NCBI GenBank assembly: GCA_013361075.1
Contig: JABWAJ010000025.1
Coordinates: 1-20,784, forward strand
DNA: 20,784 nt
Reading direction: 5' to 3'
Source of the DNA: Saprospiraceae bacterium
GTDB lineage: Bacteria; Bacteroidota; Bacteroidia; Chitinophagales; Saprospiraceae
In this document: one piece after another, positions 14,515 to 20,784 of the stretch
Position numbering within the stretch: the stretch's first letter is position 1
Layout of the letters: each line of letters starts with the position of its first letter
Program-made: the position numbers and the translations under genes
Notes under the pieces: generated by a model
Seen by the model: only the letters and a program-made list of their open reading frames with translations
The model's database searches: none
Told to the model about the DNA's origin: nothing

Positions 14515-15924
14515 ATGGATCCTATGAACAATGGTTGGGACAGTCAGACTGGAACAGAACTGGTAAAGCGATACGAGACGCTCTTACAGGACAACTTGCC
14601 TTGTTTCTTTGAAGAAAAAGAGTTTCTGCGTATTGTAGGGTTTTACGAAACTGAAGAGCAATGGGACCGTGCCCTCGAAGCGGTTGATCACGCCCTCAAT
14701 TGCTACGGCTATTCTACTGACCTTCATTTGAAAAAAGCGCAACTGCTCATCGAAGGGCACAAAGAAGCCCTGGCGCTGCAAGTACTGGAACAGGCTGCTA
14801 TTTTCGACCCTTCCGAACCCGGAATTACCCTGATGAAAGCAGAAGCATTGTGCTATCTCTATCGCTACGAAGAAGCACTGGAACTACTCGAAAACCTGAA
14901 GATGGGAGCCGACGCAGCAAGCCTGAGTGACATTTATATGATAGAAGCCCTCGTCTACGAGACCCAGGAAGAATACGAACGGATGTTTTATGCCCTGCGC
15001 GCCGCTTTGCTGGCTGATTTTGGCAATCAGGATGCCGTGGAAAAACTGGGAATTTGTATGGAGCTTTCCCGGAAATACAAAGAAAGCATTCCTTTGTATG
15101 AAGAAGTACTCGACCACAACCCTTATGCTTATATGGCCTGGTACAACCTGGGCCATGCACATGCCTATTTCAGCAATTATGAAGAGGCTATAGAAGCTTA
15201 CGAGTTTGCCATCGCTATTAACGATCAATACGAGTTTGCTTTTCGCGACTGTGCCGATCTCTGTTTTGAATTAAAGCAATACGTAAAGGCCCTGCGCTAC
15301 TATTTAGAAATTGCAGAGCTTTCCGAGCCTGACAGCGATTTAATGCTCCATATTGGCCAGTGCTATCAGGAATTAGGGCAAAACGATATGGCACGTGACT
15401 ACTACCAGCGGGCATCCCAACTGGATCTTTTCAACGACGAAGCATATTACTGCACCGGTCAGACATTTTCTATAGAAGAAAATTGGAAACAGGCCCTGCG
15501 TTTCTACAAACGCGCTATCCAGATTGATTACCACCGGGAAGAATACCATGCAGCCATCGCCTGGACTTATCACCGGCTTGGACAAAAGGAAGACGCCGAC
15601 CGCCATTACCGGGAAGCAATAGAACTGGCTCCGGAGGAAAGTAATTTCTGGCTTGAATACGCTGGAGCACTGTTGGAAACCAATCGTTTGGACGAAGCCC
15701 TGGAATTATTGGAAGAAGGTTCGGAACTCACGGCAGAAACTGAATTGCTCTATTGCCGCATCGCCTGCTTGTTTGCTGCCGGAAAGCGACAGGAAGCCAT
15801 TTATTGGTTGGGAGAAGCACTTGCAGAAGCATTTGATAAACACAAGAGCTTATTTGAATGGGCACCTGCACTGGAAAATGACAGCCAGGTCATGGCGCTA
15901 ATCGCGTCTTATTCGCTGCATTAA
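14515..15924 (+). CDS. Tetratricopeptide repeat protein
   Basis: A 469-residue protein without signal peptide or membrane segment, built almost wholly of TPR-type helix pairs. Clear units include AWYNLGHAHAYFSNYEEAIE, DLMLHIGQCYQELGQNDMA, EAYYCTGQTFSIEENWKQAL and EYHAAIAWTYHRLGQKEDA, each with the W/Y-G-A pattern about 34 residues apart. The N-terminal and C-terminal ends are also helical and acidic. Such proteins act as protein-interaction scaffolds, and no partner is indicated by neighbours. It is a single-gene transcript with a consensus promoter and its own terminator. ATG 14524 is an alternative start three codons on. Related long TPR proteins are common in Bacteroidota, but I cannot assign a pathway. 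Confidence 0.88.
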   Translation: MDPMNNGWDSQTGTELVKRYETLLQDNLPCFFEEKEFLRIVGFYETEEQWDRALEAVDHALNCYGYSTDLHLKKAQLLIEGHKEALALQVLEQAAIFDPSEPGITLMKAEALCYLYRYEEALELLENLKMGADAASLSDIYMIEALVYETQEEYERMFYALRAALLADFGNQDAVEKLGICMELSRKYKESIPLYEEVLDHNPYAYMAWYNLGHAHAYFSNYEEAIEAYEFAIAINDQYEFAFRDCADLCFELKQYVKALRYYLEIAELSEPDSDLMLHIGQCYQELGQNDMARDYYQRASQLDLFNDEAYYCTGQTFSIEENWKQALRFYKRAIQIDYHREEYHAAIAWTYHRLGQKEDADRHYREAIELAPEESNFWLEYAGALLETNRLDEALELLEEGSELTAETELLYCRIACLFAAGKRQEAIYWLGEALAEAFDKHKSLFEWAPALENDSQVMALIASYSLH

Positions 15925-16025
15925 GAAATTATTAACAAAGAAGGTGCAACAAAAAAAAGCTCAAAGTAGTTTTTTACTATAGCAAAGAGACTTGTTTAAA
16001 GTTGGTTTTTCGTTTTGTTTTGATG

Positions 16026-16058
16026 CGTCTGTCCTGATCAACAGGGCAGACGTTTTTT
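16026..16058 (+). terminator. Terminator of the TPR gene
   Basis: The stem CGTCTGTCCT/AGGGCAGACG (16026-16035 with 16043-16052, one G-U) has a 7-base loop and is followed by six T. The T-run is only on the plus side and touches the last codon of adenine deaminase, so it serves the TPR transcript; the minus side has no U-tract. Confidence 0.85.
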
Positions 16059-17694
16059 ATTTCATCTCTTCAAACAACTCCGCAAAAGCAAAACGCCCCC
16101 CGTCAAAAAGCCCAAGGTCACTGAGTTTGAGTTCCGGAATCACCAACAAAGCCATGAAAGACAAGGTCATGAATGGCGCTCCAAGCCGGCAGCCCAGTGT
16201 ATTTTTCGCCCACGAATCTATTGCTGCATATTGTTGTGCAACTTCATAACCGTCTGCATTGGTCATGATGCCCGCCACCGGCAGTGGCAATACCTGCAAT
16301 TTTGCACCGTCTGTAGCAGCAATCCCACCCTTGTGTTCAATGATGGCATTTACCGCCTGGCACAGGGAATCGTCATCGGTCCCTACGGCAATGATGTTGT
16401 GTGAATCGTGCCCAACACAGGAAGCAATGGCACCCCGACGTAACCCAAATCCGCGAATGAATGCAACTGCGGGGGGAGCTGTCCGATAGCGATTGACTAC
16501 AGTAATTTTCAATAGATCGTTATCCGCGTCCGCTACCGCCCGGCCTCCCTGTTGTTTCACCGGTGCAATGCCGCTGCGGGTAACAATTTCACCGTCCAGG
16601 GCTTCAATGTATCTGATATTGCCGGTTTTTGCCTCAATCTGAAAATCCTCCGGCTTTTTCTGATCGGTTTGAAATTGGTTGATGACGGGCGCTTCGACCC
16701 GGTCAATCAGGGTTCTGCCGTTTTCTGCCACTTTTTGGCCGTTGATATAAGTAGCGCGCACCCGGAATGTTTCGAGAGCCTCCAGTTCAATAAAATCAGC
16801 CGGATCACCAACGCGCAACAGCCCTACATTCAGCCCGTAATGTTGAACGGGATTGAGGCAGGCTACGCGCAGCACGTCGAATAAATCACATCCTTTTTTT
16901 AGTGCTCTGGCTGCCAACGCATTGATATGGCCGGTAATCAGGTCATCGGGGTGTTTGTCGTCAGAGCAAAAAAAGATGCGATCCGGAAATTGTGGCAATA
17001 AAGGAACCAGCGCTTCAAAATTTTTGGCGGCGCTCCCTTCGCGAATGATCACTTTCATACCCAATTGCAGCTTTTCCAACCCTTCTTCGTACGTAAAACA
17101 CTCATGATCGGTGCTGATGCCTGCAGCAATGTAGCGTTTGGCATCATCACCGCGCAACCCTGGCGCATGGCCGTCAATGGGTTTGCCCAGCGATTTTGCT
17201 GCAGCAATTTTAGCCATTACGACAGGGTCATGGTACAGAACACCAGGGTAATTCATCATTTCAGAGAGGTAGGTAATTTCCGGCATGCGCAAAAGTTCTT
17301 CAACTTCTGTTGCCGTCAATGTTGCTCCGGCTGTTTCAAACCCGGTTGCCGGCACACAGGATGGCGCTCCAAAGTAGAATTTGAACGGTACCTGCTTTCC
17401 GTTTTCGATCATGTAGCGTACCCCTTCCATGCCGAGCACATTGGCAATTTCATGTGGGTCGGATACCGTAGCTACGGTGCCGTGCACGACGGCCATTCGC
17501 GCAAATTCAGACGGAATCAGCATAGAGCTTTCTACATGCACATGCGCATCCACAAAACCCGGCATCAGCCAGGGGCCTGCCGCAGAAGCTTCGCCGGTGC
17601 GTTCAATCTGACTGATTTTACCTTCGCTGATGTGGATGATTCCGCTGTAAATTTCGCGGGTTTCGATGGAAATGATGTTGCCTGAGATTTGCAT
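16057..17694 (-). CDS. ade: Adenine deaminase
   Basis: A 545-residue amidohydrolase of the AdeC family, converting adenine to hypoxanthine plus ammonia in purine salvage. Metal-binding and catalytic motifs are in order: GFVDAHVHVESS (46-57), the HGTVATVSDPHE block (71-82), DGHAPGL (174-180, His176), STDHE (194-198, His197) and CSDDKHPDD (243-251). The C-terminal Ade-specific domain contains GFGLRRGAIA, SCVGHDSHNI and VGTDDDSL. Length is normal for the family and nothing is missing. The start lies only 27 bases after the RNase P RNA 3' end on the same strand, and no -7 element fits in that gap. Its expression may therefore rely on transcription through rnpB. Confidence 0.95.
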   Translation of the reverse strand: MQISGNIISIETREIYSGIIHISEGKISQIERTGEASAAGPWLMPGFVDAHVHVESSMLIPSEFARMAVVHGTVATVSDPHEIANVLGMEGVRYMIENGKQVPFKFYFGAPSCVPATGFETAGATLTATEVEELLRMPEITYLSEMMNYPGVLYHDPVVMAKIAAAKSLGKPIDGHAPGLRGDDAKRYIAAGISTDHECFTYEEGLEKLQLGMKVIIREGSAAKNFEALVPLLPQFPDRIFFCSDDKHPDDLITGHINALAARALKKGCDLFDVLRVACLNPVQHYGLNVGLLRVGDPADFIELEALETFRVRATYINGQKVAENGRTLIDRVEAPVINQFQTDQKKPEDFQIEAKTGNIRYIEALDGEIVTRSGIAPVKQQGGRAVADADNDLLKITVVNRYRTAPPAVAFIRGFGLRRGAIASCVGHDSHNIIAVGTDDDSLCQAVNAIIEHKGGIAATDGAKLQVLPLPVAGIMTNADGYEVAQQYAAIDSWAKNTLGCRLGAPFMTLSFMALLVIPELKLSDLGLFDGGRFAFAELFEEMK

Positions 17695-17721
17695 GGGAAG
17701 GAGCCTTTTAACATAAAAAAA

Positions 17722-18191
17722 TCGCCGCGGACCAATAAGCCGGATCCTGTAATTCCGACCGAAGCCGGAATCTCCATCATTTATCTGGCCCTGCCGTCAC
17801 CGGCAGGATCTAGCTGCCTACCCCTCCCGGCTTTCCAAAAGGAAACCTGAGCGCGCAACTCTGTAGTTCTGTGCAGCCAGGCTGCACCCGAACGACCGGG
17901 ATGTACATGGCATTTCAACCCGCGAGGTTTATCCCTTCCTGCTGTTACCAACCGGAAGCGTGCGCTCTTACCGCACGTTTTCACCCTTACCCCGGCCCGA
18001 AAGCCGTGGCGGTATAGTTTTCTGCGACACTTTCTGTGCTTTACCGGCAAGCCGGCAAAACCCCACCCGTTAGGTGGCGCGGCGCGCTGCGTTGTCCGGA
18101 CTTTCCTCGAATATTCCTGCCGAGTCCAGAAAAACTGGTGGGTTTTTTGGTTGGAGGCAGGAAATATCCACGATGGAGTAGCCCACGGCGA
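17722..18191 (-). ncRNA. rnpB: RNase P RNA (catalytic subunit), bacterial type A
   Basis: The minus strand shows the universal core: GAGGAAAGTCCGGAC near the 5' side, ACAGAAA, GCGGTAAGAGCGCACG, GGTAACAGCAGGAAGGGA with TAAACC, AGATAAATGATGGAG, and ACAGGATCCGGCTTA near the 3' end. Helices close as expected. P1 pairs TCGCCGTGGGCT at the 5' end (18180-18191) with GGTCCGCGGCGA at the 3' end (17722-17733). P2 pairs CTCCATC with GATGGAG, P3 pairs ATATTTCCTGCC with GGCAGGAATAT, P19 is ATTCCG/CGGAAT, and P4 forms the TCCGG pseudoknot. It processes tRNA 5' ends with the RnpA protein. P1 fixes both ends to within a few bases, about 470 nt in total. Seven T follow the 3' end directly. Confidence 0.95.
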
Positions 18192-18195
18192 ATCC

Positions 18196-18203
18196 TAAAA
18201 ATA
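18196..18203 (-). promoter_or_regulatory. Probable rnpB -7 element
   Basis: On the minus strand TATTTTTA is one base from TAnnTTTG and ends four bases before the P1-defined 5' end of the RNA (18191), which is where transcription should begin. The -33 side is not clear. Confidence 0.5.
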
Positions 18204-18284
18204 CGCATTTGTAATGGATTGCGGGGTAAAAAATTCGATGGAGCCTGCTTTTACATTTCCTTTACATTGTTTTACAGCCATTTA

Positions 18285-18315
18285 TTGGCAGCGGATTCTC
18301 CTGGCTATACTTTTG
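18285..18315 (+). promoter_or_regulatory. Promoter for the small secreted protein genes
   Basis: TTG (18285-18287), a 20-base spacer and TACTTTTG (18308-18315) fit the Bacteroidota consensus closely. It gives a leader of about 95 bases ending at ATG 18419. It diverges from the rnpB promoter about 80 bases away. Confidence 0.7.
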
Positions 18316-18418
18316 TGGTGTGGTTAATTTTTGTTTTCGACTGCACTGTTTACGGGAGAGAACAAGTTGAGAAACCACCTGTGTCGCAAAATTTCCTGAC
18401 TTTAAAAAAATATCAAAC

Positions 18419-18817
18419 ATGAAAAAAACAAAAATTGTAGTACTCCTGATCCTGTGCAGTGCTTTTTTTACTCTCGCTTTCGGACAGAACTGTTCGGCTG
18501 CTTTTGTGAATGACAAAATTGTGGTGGACGAATACACGACTACTGGCAAATGCGTCCTTCCGGCATCCACTACCGGCCTACTGACTGTACAAACAGCCGA
18601 GCTGTCTCCTGAAAAAAGCATTCCTACAGGAAAACTGTCTTTCCAAATTGCCATCCGCCATGAGCAGTTAAATACGCTGCGCATGTATTCCAAAGACACC
18701 TATCGCCAGATTGCCATTGAAAAAGTACTGGAAAAGTGCCAAAAAGGCGATCACATTGTGCTCCTGATGCTGGAGGAGGGTTATGCCCTGCCACACCATG
18801 AGATTTTGGTTCAATAA
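18419..18817 (+). CDS. Small secreted protein of unknown function
   Basis: A 132-residue protein that I do not recognise. Residues 1-22 are a signal peptide (KIVVLLILCSAFFTLAFG), followed by a short mature domain of about 110 residues with three cysteines (25, 45 and one in LEKCQKGDH), so at least one disulfide is possible. The C-terminal half alternates strand and helix (LSFQIAIRHEQ, YRQIAIEKVLEKCQKGDHIVLLML). There is no lipobox and no T9SS sorting domain, so the expected location is the periplasm or medium. A consensus promoter lies upstream, and a secreted microprotein gene begins 12 bases after the stop. The start is supported by the signal peptide. Function is unknown. Confidence 0.75.
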   Translation: MKKTKIVVLLILCSAFFTLAFGQNCSAAFVNDKIVVDEYTTTGKCVLPASTTGLLTVQTAELSPEKSIPTGKLSFQIAIRHEQLNTLRMYSKDTYRQIAIEKVLEKCQKGDHIVLLMLEEGYALPHHEILVQ

Positions 18818-18828
18818 AAATCAATCCA

Positions 18829-19008
18829 ATGACCTGTCAATTGCTTTTTGCAGGGCTGCTTTTCGCTTTTTCGCCCGGGCATGTGTACCGTTCCTCTGAC
18901 TGGGGCTCAATCTGGGAGTTGGCCTACGAGTCGCCTGATAAAAACCTGTTTTTTACCCTGACGGCAGCAGACACCGTCATCTACTTTTGCAAAAATATTG
19001 GGTGCTGA
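18829..19008 (+). CDS. Secreted 59-residue microprotein with an Asp-box-like motif
   Basis: An ATG at 18829, 12 bases after the preceding stop, opens a 59-codon frame ending with TGA at 19006-19008. Residues 1-17 look like a short signal peptide (CQLLFAGLLFAFSPG). The next residues, VYRSSDWGSIW (19-29), match the SxDxGxxW pattern of Asp-box/BNR beta-propeller turns. Two cysteines lie near the C-terminus (FCKNIGC). A hairpin terminator overlaps its stop codon, as expected if the transcript ends here. It could be a real microprotein, or a remnant of a larger propeller protein; a single Asp-box cannot fold as a propeller. Whether it is translated is not established. Confidence 0.5.
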   Translation: MTCQLLFAGLLFAFSPGHVYRSSDWGSIWELAYESPDKNLFFTLTAADTVIYFCKNIGC

Positions 19009-19018
19009 CGGTGTTTTT
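18971..19018 (+). terminator. Terminator overlapping the microprotein stop codon
   Basis: A 9-bp perfect stem (ACACCGTCA at 18971-18979 with TGACGGTGT at 19006-19014) has a 26-base loop and is followed by a T-run to 19018. The TGA stop codon is the first three bases of the right arm. Confidence 0.65.
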
Positions 19019-19097
19019 CAGGGGTATACCCCATTGCCTGGGAGGTATGTCTTGCTTTCTACGCTAAATTGCTGTGGCTACTTTCCTACATTGCCCT

Positions 19098-19105
19098 TAT
19101 TTTTG
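19098..19105 (+). promoter_or_regulatory. Exact -7 element just before the membrane regulator start
   Basis: TATTTTTG matches TAnnTTTG, but it ends only five bases before ATG 19111. If used, transcription would start at or next to the start codon (a leaderless message). No good -33 TTG is at normal spacing, so this may be chance. Confidence 0.35.
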
Positions 19106-19110
19106 CAGGA

Positions 19111-20004
19111 ATGAACCGAAATTCGATTAAAACTTCTGCGATCATCCTGGCATTGCTTTCCGTAAGTTTGCTTTCGGTGCAATGGGTCACCCGCCAGCAG
19201 GCTGAGCCGCTGACAGGACAACGGCTTTCTGAAAAAGTAAACCTTGCCCTGCGGCGCACGGCGCACTACCTGCTGGCAGCAAGCGGGGATACCACTTCGC
19301 GCATCCCTCCGGTGCAGCAAGTTGGCGACAGCATTTGGCTCATCCGCCTGGAACGACCATTCAATTATGATACCCTGCCTGAATTGTTATCTGCTTCTTT
19401 TGAAGTACATGGCATTGATGCCAACTACAATGTTGCTGTACTTGATTGTAAAGACGGGGAAGTGCAACTGGGGTACAATTTTTTAGATTTTCTATTGGAA
19501 AAAGAAGTTCCCTGCGGCGGGCGCGAACTGGAAAGCGGCTGTTACAACCTGCAGGTGACTTTTGTGCCTCCCAACCCGCAAAAGGGTCCACTGTGGGTTT
19601 TGATCAGCGGCGGTGTACTTGCTCTGCTGGCCATTGGTGGCTGGTGGTGGACAAAGCAGCAAATACCGCCATCTCCCATTGCTTCCCCCGCCGAAGTCGC
19701 CGATCCGGGTGTGCTTCAATTTGGCAACTCCAGCCTTGATCCGGCCAACCTGATCCTTTTTGTAAATGGCATACAACACCAACTCACTTACCGGGAAGCC
19801 AAACTGCTCCAGCTATTTCTCAGTCATTCCAATCTCTTGCTGGAACGGGAATTCATCCTCAAATCAGTCTGGGAAGACGAAGGCATCATCGTAGGCCGCA
19901 GCCTCGACGTTTTTGTGTCGCGCCTCCGGAAGTTACTGAAAGCGGATAACGCGGTACAGATTGCGACGGTACATGGGGTGGGGTACCGGCTGGAGGTGGG
20001 GTGA
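19111..20004 (+). CDS. Membrane-anchored winged-helix transcriptional regulator with periplasmic sensor domain
   Basis: A 297-residue protein with two membrane helices, at about 9-27 (AIILALLSVSLLSVQWV) and 161-181 (PLWVLISGGVLALLAIGGWW). They enclose a periplasmic domain of about 130 residues with three cysteines. The domain opens with LSEKVNLALRRTAHYLL and contains AVLDCKDGEVQLGYNFLD, a pattern I associate with sensor regions of Bacteroidota histidine kinases. Residues about 205-297 are an OmpR/PhoB-type winged helix (LTYREAKLLQLFL, then REFILKSVWED, RSLDVFVSRLRKLL and IATVHGVGYRLE). This is a ToxR/CadC-like one-component regulator, but with the DNA-binding domain at the C-terminus. ATG 19111 is preferred to TTG 19069. 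It sits before a second ECF sigma gene and after two small exported proteins. Confidence 0.85.
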   Translation: MNRNSIKTSAIILALLSVSLLSVQWVTRQQAEPLTGQRLSEKVNLALRRTAHYLLAASGDTTSRIPPVQQVGDSIWLIRLERPFNYDTLPELLSASFEVHGIDANYNVAVLDCKDGEVQLGYNFLDFLLEKEVPCGGRELESGCYNLQVTFVPPNPQKGPLWVLISGGVLALLAIGGWWWTKQQIPPSPIASPAEVADPGVLQFGNSSLDPANLILFVNGIQHQLTYREAKLLQLFLSHSNLLLEREFILKSVWEDEGIIVGRSLDVFVSRLRKLLKADNAVQIATVHGVGYRLEVG

Positions 20005-20160
20005 GGAGATCACATTTCCGTACTCTGCGTCGCGTTTTTTAAAGTAAGTGAACAATACCTGCGGAACAGCTGACTTATTTTAAACCGTGAACAGGCATCT
20101 TTTTCTTCCACATGCAACCCTTCCTGCCACTTCTGCCACTCATATTCAAAACAACCTGCC

Positions 20161-20688
20161 ATGCAGCATCCACTCGACCGGATTTTGGTCGAATCGTTTC
20201 TACTGACGCGGGAAGAAGGCATTTTTCGCCTGTTGTACCGTCGACATGCCCCGGCCTTGTGGCGGCTGGCACTTCGCCTGTGCGACGGAGATGCAAACGC
20301 AGCTGAAGCAATTGTTCAGGAAGCCTGGGTGAGGGCAGTGGAACGCCTGCCCGGATTTGAATGGAAATCAGCCTTGCGCACCTGGCTGGCCGGTATTGTG
20401 GTGCATTGTCGGAAAGAAGCCTTGCGTCGGGAATCTCAACAGCGAAAACGGTTTGAAGAACCTGATGCTGGTTTAAAAATTACTGCACAGGTCGAAGATC
20501 CGGCATTGCGCATGGATGTCGCCACAGCCTTTGCGCAGTTGCCGGAAGGCTACCGGACGGTGCTCACCCTGCATGATCTGGAAGGGTACAAACACGAAGA
20601 AATTGCGGCCATGCTGGGTATCGCAGTTGGCACCTGTAAAAGCCAGCTGCACCATGCGCGGCGTGCTTTTCGGGAAATTTATCAATAA
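20161..20688 (+). CDS. Second ECF-type RNA polymerase sigma factor
   Basis: A 175-residue sigma-70 ECF protein. Region 2 runs from FRLLYRRHAPALWRLALRLC through NAAEAIVQEAWVRAVERL to LRTWLAGIVVHCRKEALRR. Region 4 includes FAQLPEGYRTVLTLHDLEGY and HEEIAAMLGIAVGTCKSQLHHA. In the region 2 motif the more usual DAEDLVQE reads NAAEAIVQE. The ATG at 20161 is in a natural position; 156 bases separate it from the membrane regulator, and I see no exact TAnnTTTG in that gap. The next gene starts eight bases after the stop and is likely its membrane or anti-sigma partner. Sequence similarity to the first sigma factor in this window is low, so they serve different regulons. Confidence 0.92.
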   Translation: MQHPLDRILVESFLLTREEGIFRLLYRRHAPALWRLALRLCDGDANAAEAIVQEAWVRAVERLPGFEWKSALRTWLAGIVVHCRKEALRRESQQRKRFEEPDAGLKITAQVEDPALRMDVATAFAQLPEGYRTVLTLHDLEGYKHEEIAAMLGIAVGTCKSQLHHARRAFREIYQ

Positions 20689-20696
20689 TACCGCTT

Positions 20697-20784
20697 ATGG
20701 AAAATACGGATAACGAACTGACTCCGCAGGAAAAATCCCTGCTTGACCCTTCCGGCCAAAGGATAGAGCTACCACCTCATTTAT
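20697..20784 (+). CDS. Start of a gene downstream of the second sigma factor (partial, likely its partner)
   Basis: An ATG at 20697, eight bases after the sigma-factor stop, opens a frame that runs off the window: MENTDNELTPQEKSLL and on to ELPPHL. Only 29 residues are visible; they are hydrophilic and acidic. Tight spacing after an ECF gene suggests an anti-sigma or associated membrane protein, by analogy with the 12600-14222 cassette. No domain can be assigned from this length. Confidence 0.6.
   Translation, partial: MENTDNELTPQEKSLLDPSGQRIELPPHL

Noticed and set aside
17065..17685. A 206-codon plus-strand frame within adenine deaminase
   Set aside because: It is antisense to a complete, motif-rich ade gene.
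17781..18422. Open frames over 17781-18050 (minus) and 18036-18422 (plus)
   Set aside because: They lie in or across the RNase P RNA gene, whose helices and conserved blocks explain the sequence; the translations are Arg/Pro-rich and featureless.

Overview
The window looks like chromosomal (probably metagenome-assembled) DNA from a Bacteroidota bacterium, most likely of the Saprospiraceae/Lewinella kind. The evidence is internal. There is a secreted protein with a SprB-type repeat and a type IX secretion (T9SS) C-terminal sorting domain, a long Ig-like repeat adhesin, and several promoters matching the Bacteroidota TAnnTTTG -7 element. The rnpB gene, the sigma/membrane-partner modules and the near absence of strong Shine-Dalgarno sites fit the same group.

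Layout. Positions 1-~180 carry a fragment of a phage/GTA-type tail protein on the plus strand, joined within a ~15-base microhomology to the 3' side of a truncated Ig-repeat surface protein (minus, to 2981). Next come a NahK-like sugar kinase (3391-4488, plus), a CoA-binding protein (4497-4856, minus), a pyruvate dehydrogenase E2 (5005-6261, minus), a T9SS-exported glucose/sorbosone dehydrogenase (6440-8260, minus) and glyA (8340-9629, minus). Further on are a secreted PAP-like metallophosphoesterase (9797-11770, plus), ferritin (11849-12385, minus) and a three-gene envelope-stress-like cassette of ECF sigma, membrane partner and CpxP/Spy-like periplasmic protein (12600-14222, plus). Then follow a TPR protein (14515-15924, plus), adenine deaminase (16057-17694, minus) and the RNase P RNA gene (about 17722-18191, minus), which lies just upstream of it. 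The right end (18419-20784, plus) holds a small secreted protein, a 59-residue secreted microprotein, a membrane-anchored winged-helix regulator, a second ECF sigma factor and the start of its likely partner.

How the genes relate. Most of the middle is housekeeping metabolism (one-carbon units, acetyl-CoA, purine salvage, iron storage) with independent promoters and clear hairpin terminators. Two regulatory modules stand out. One is the sigma/anti-sigma-like/CpxP-like cassette. The other is the right-hand cluster, where a sensor domain resembling those of Bacteroidota histidine kinases seems to be fused directly to a DNA-binding winged helix and sits next to a second sigma factor. That cluster, with its two uncharacterised small exported proteins, is the best candidate here for something undescribed. 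The left-edge junction is more likely an assembly chimera or microhomology recombination than biology.
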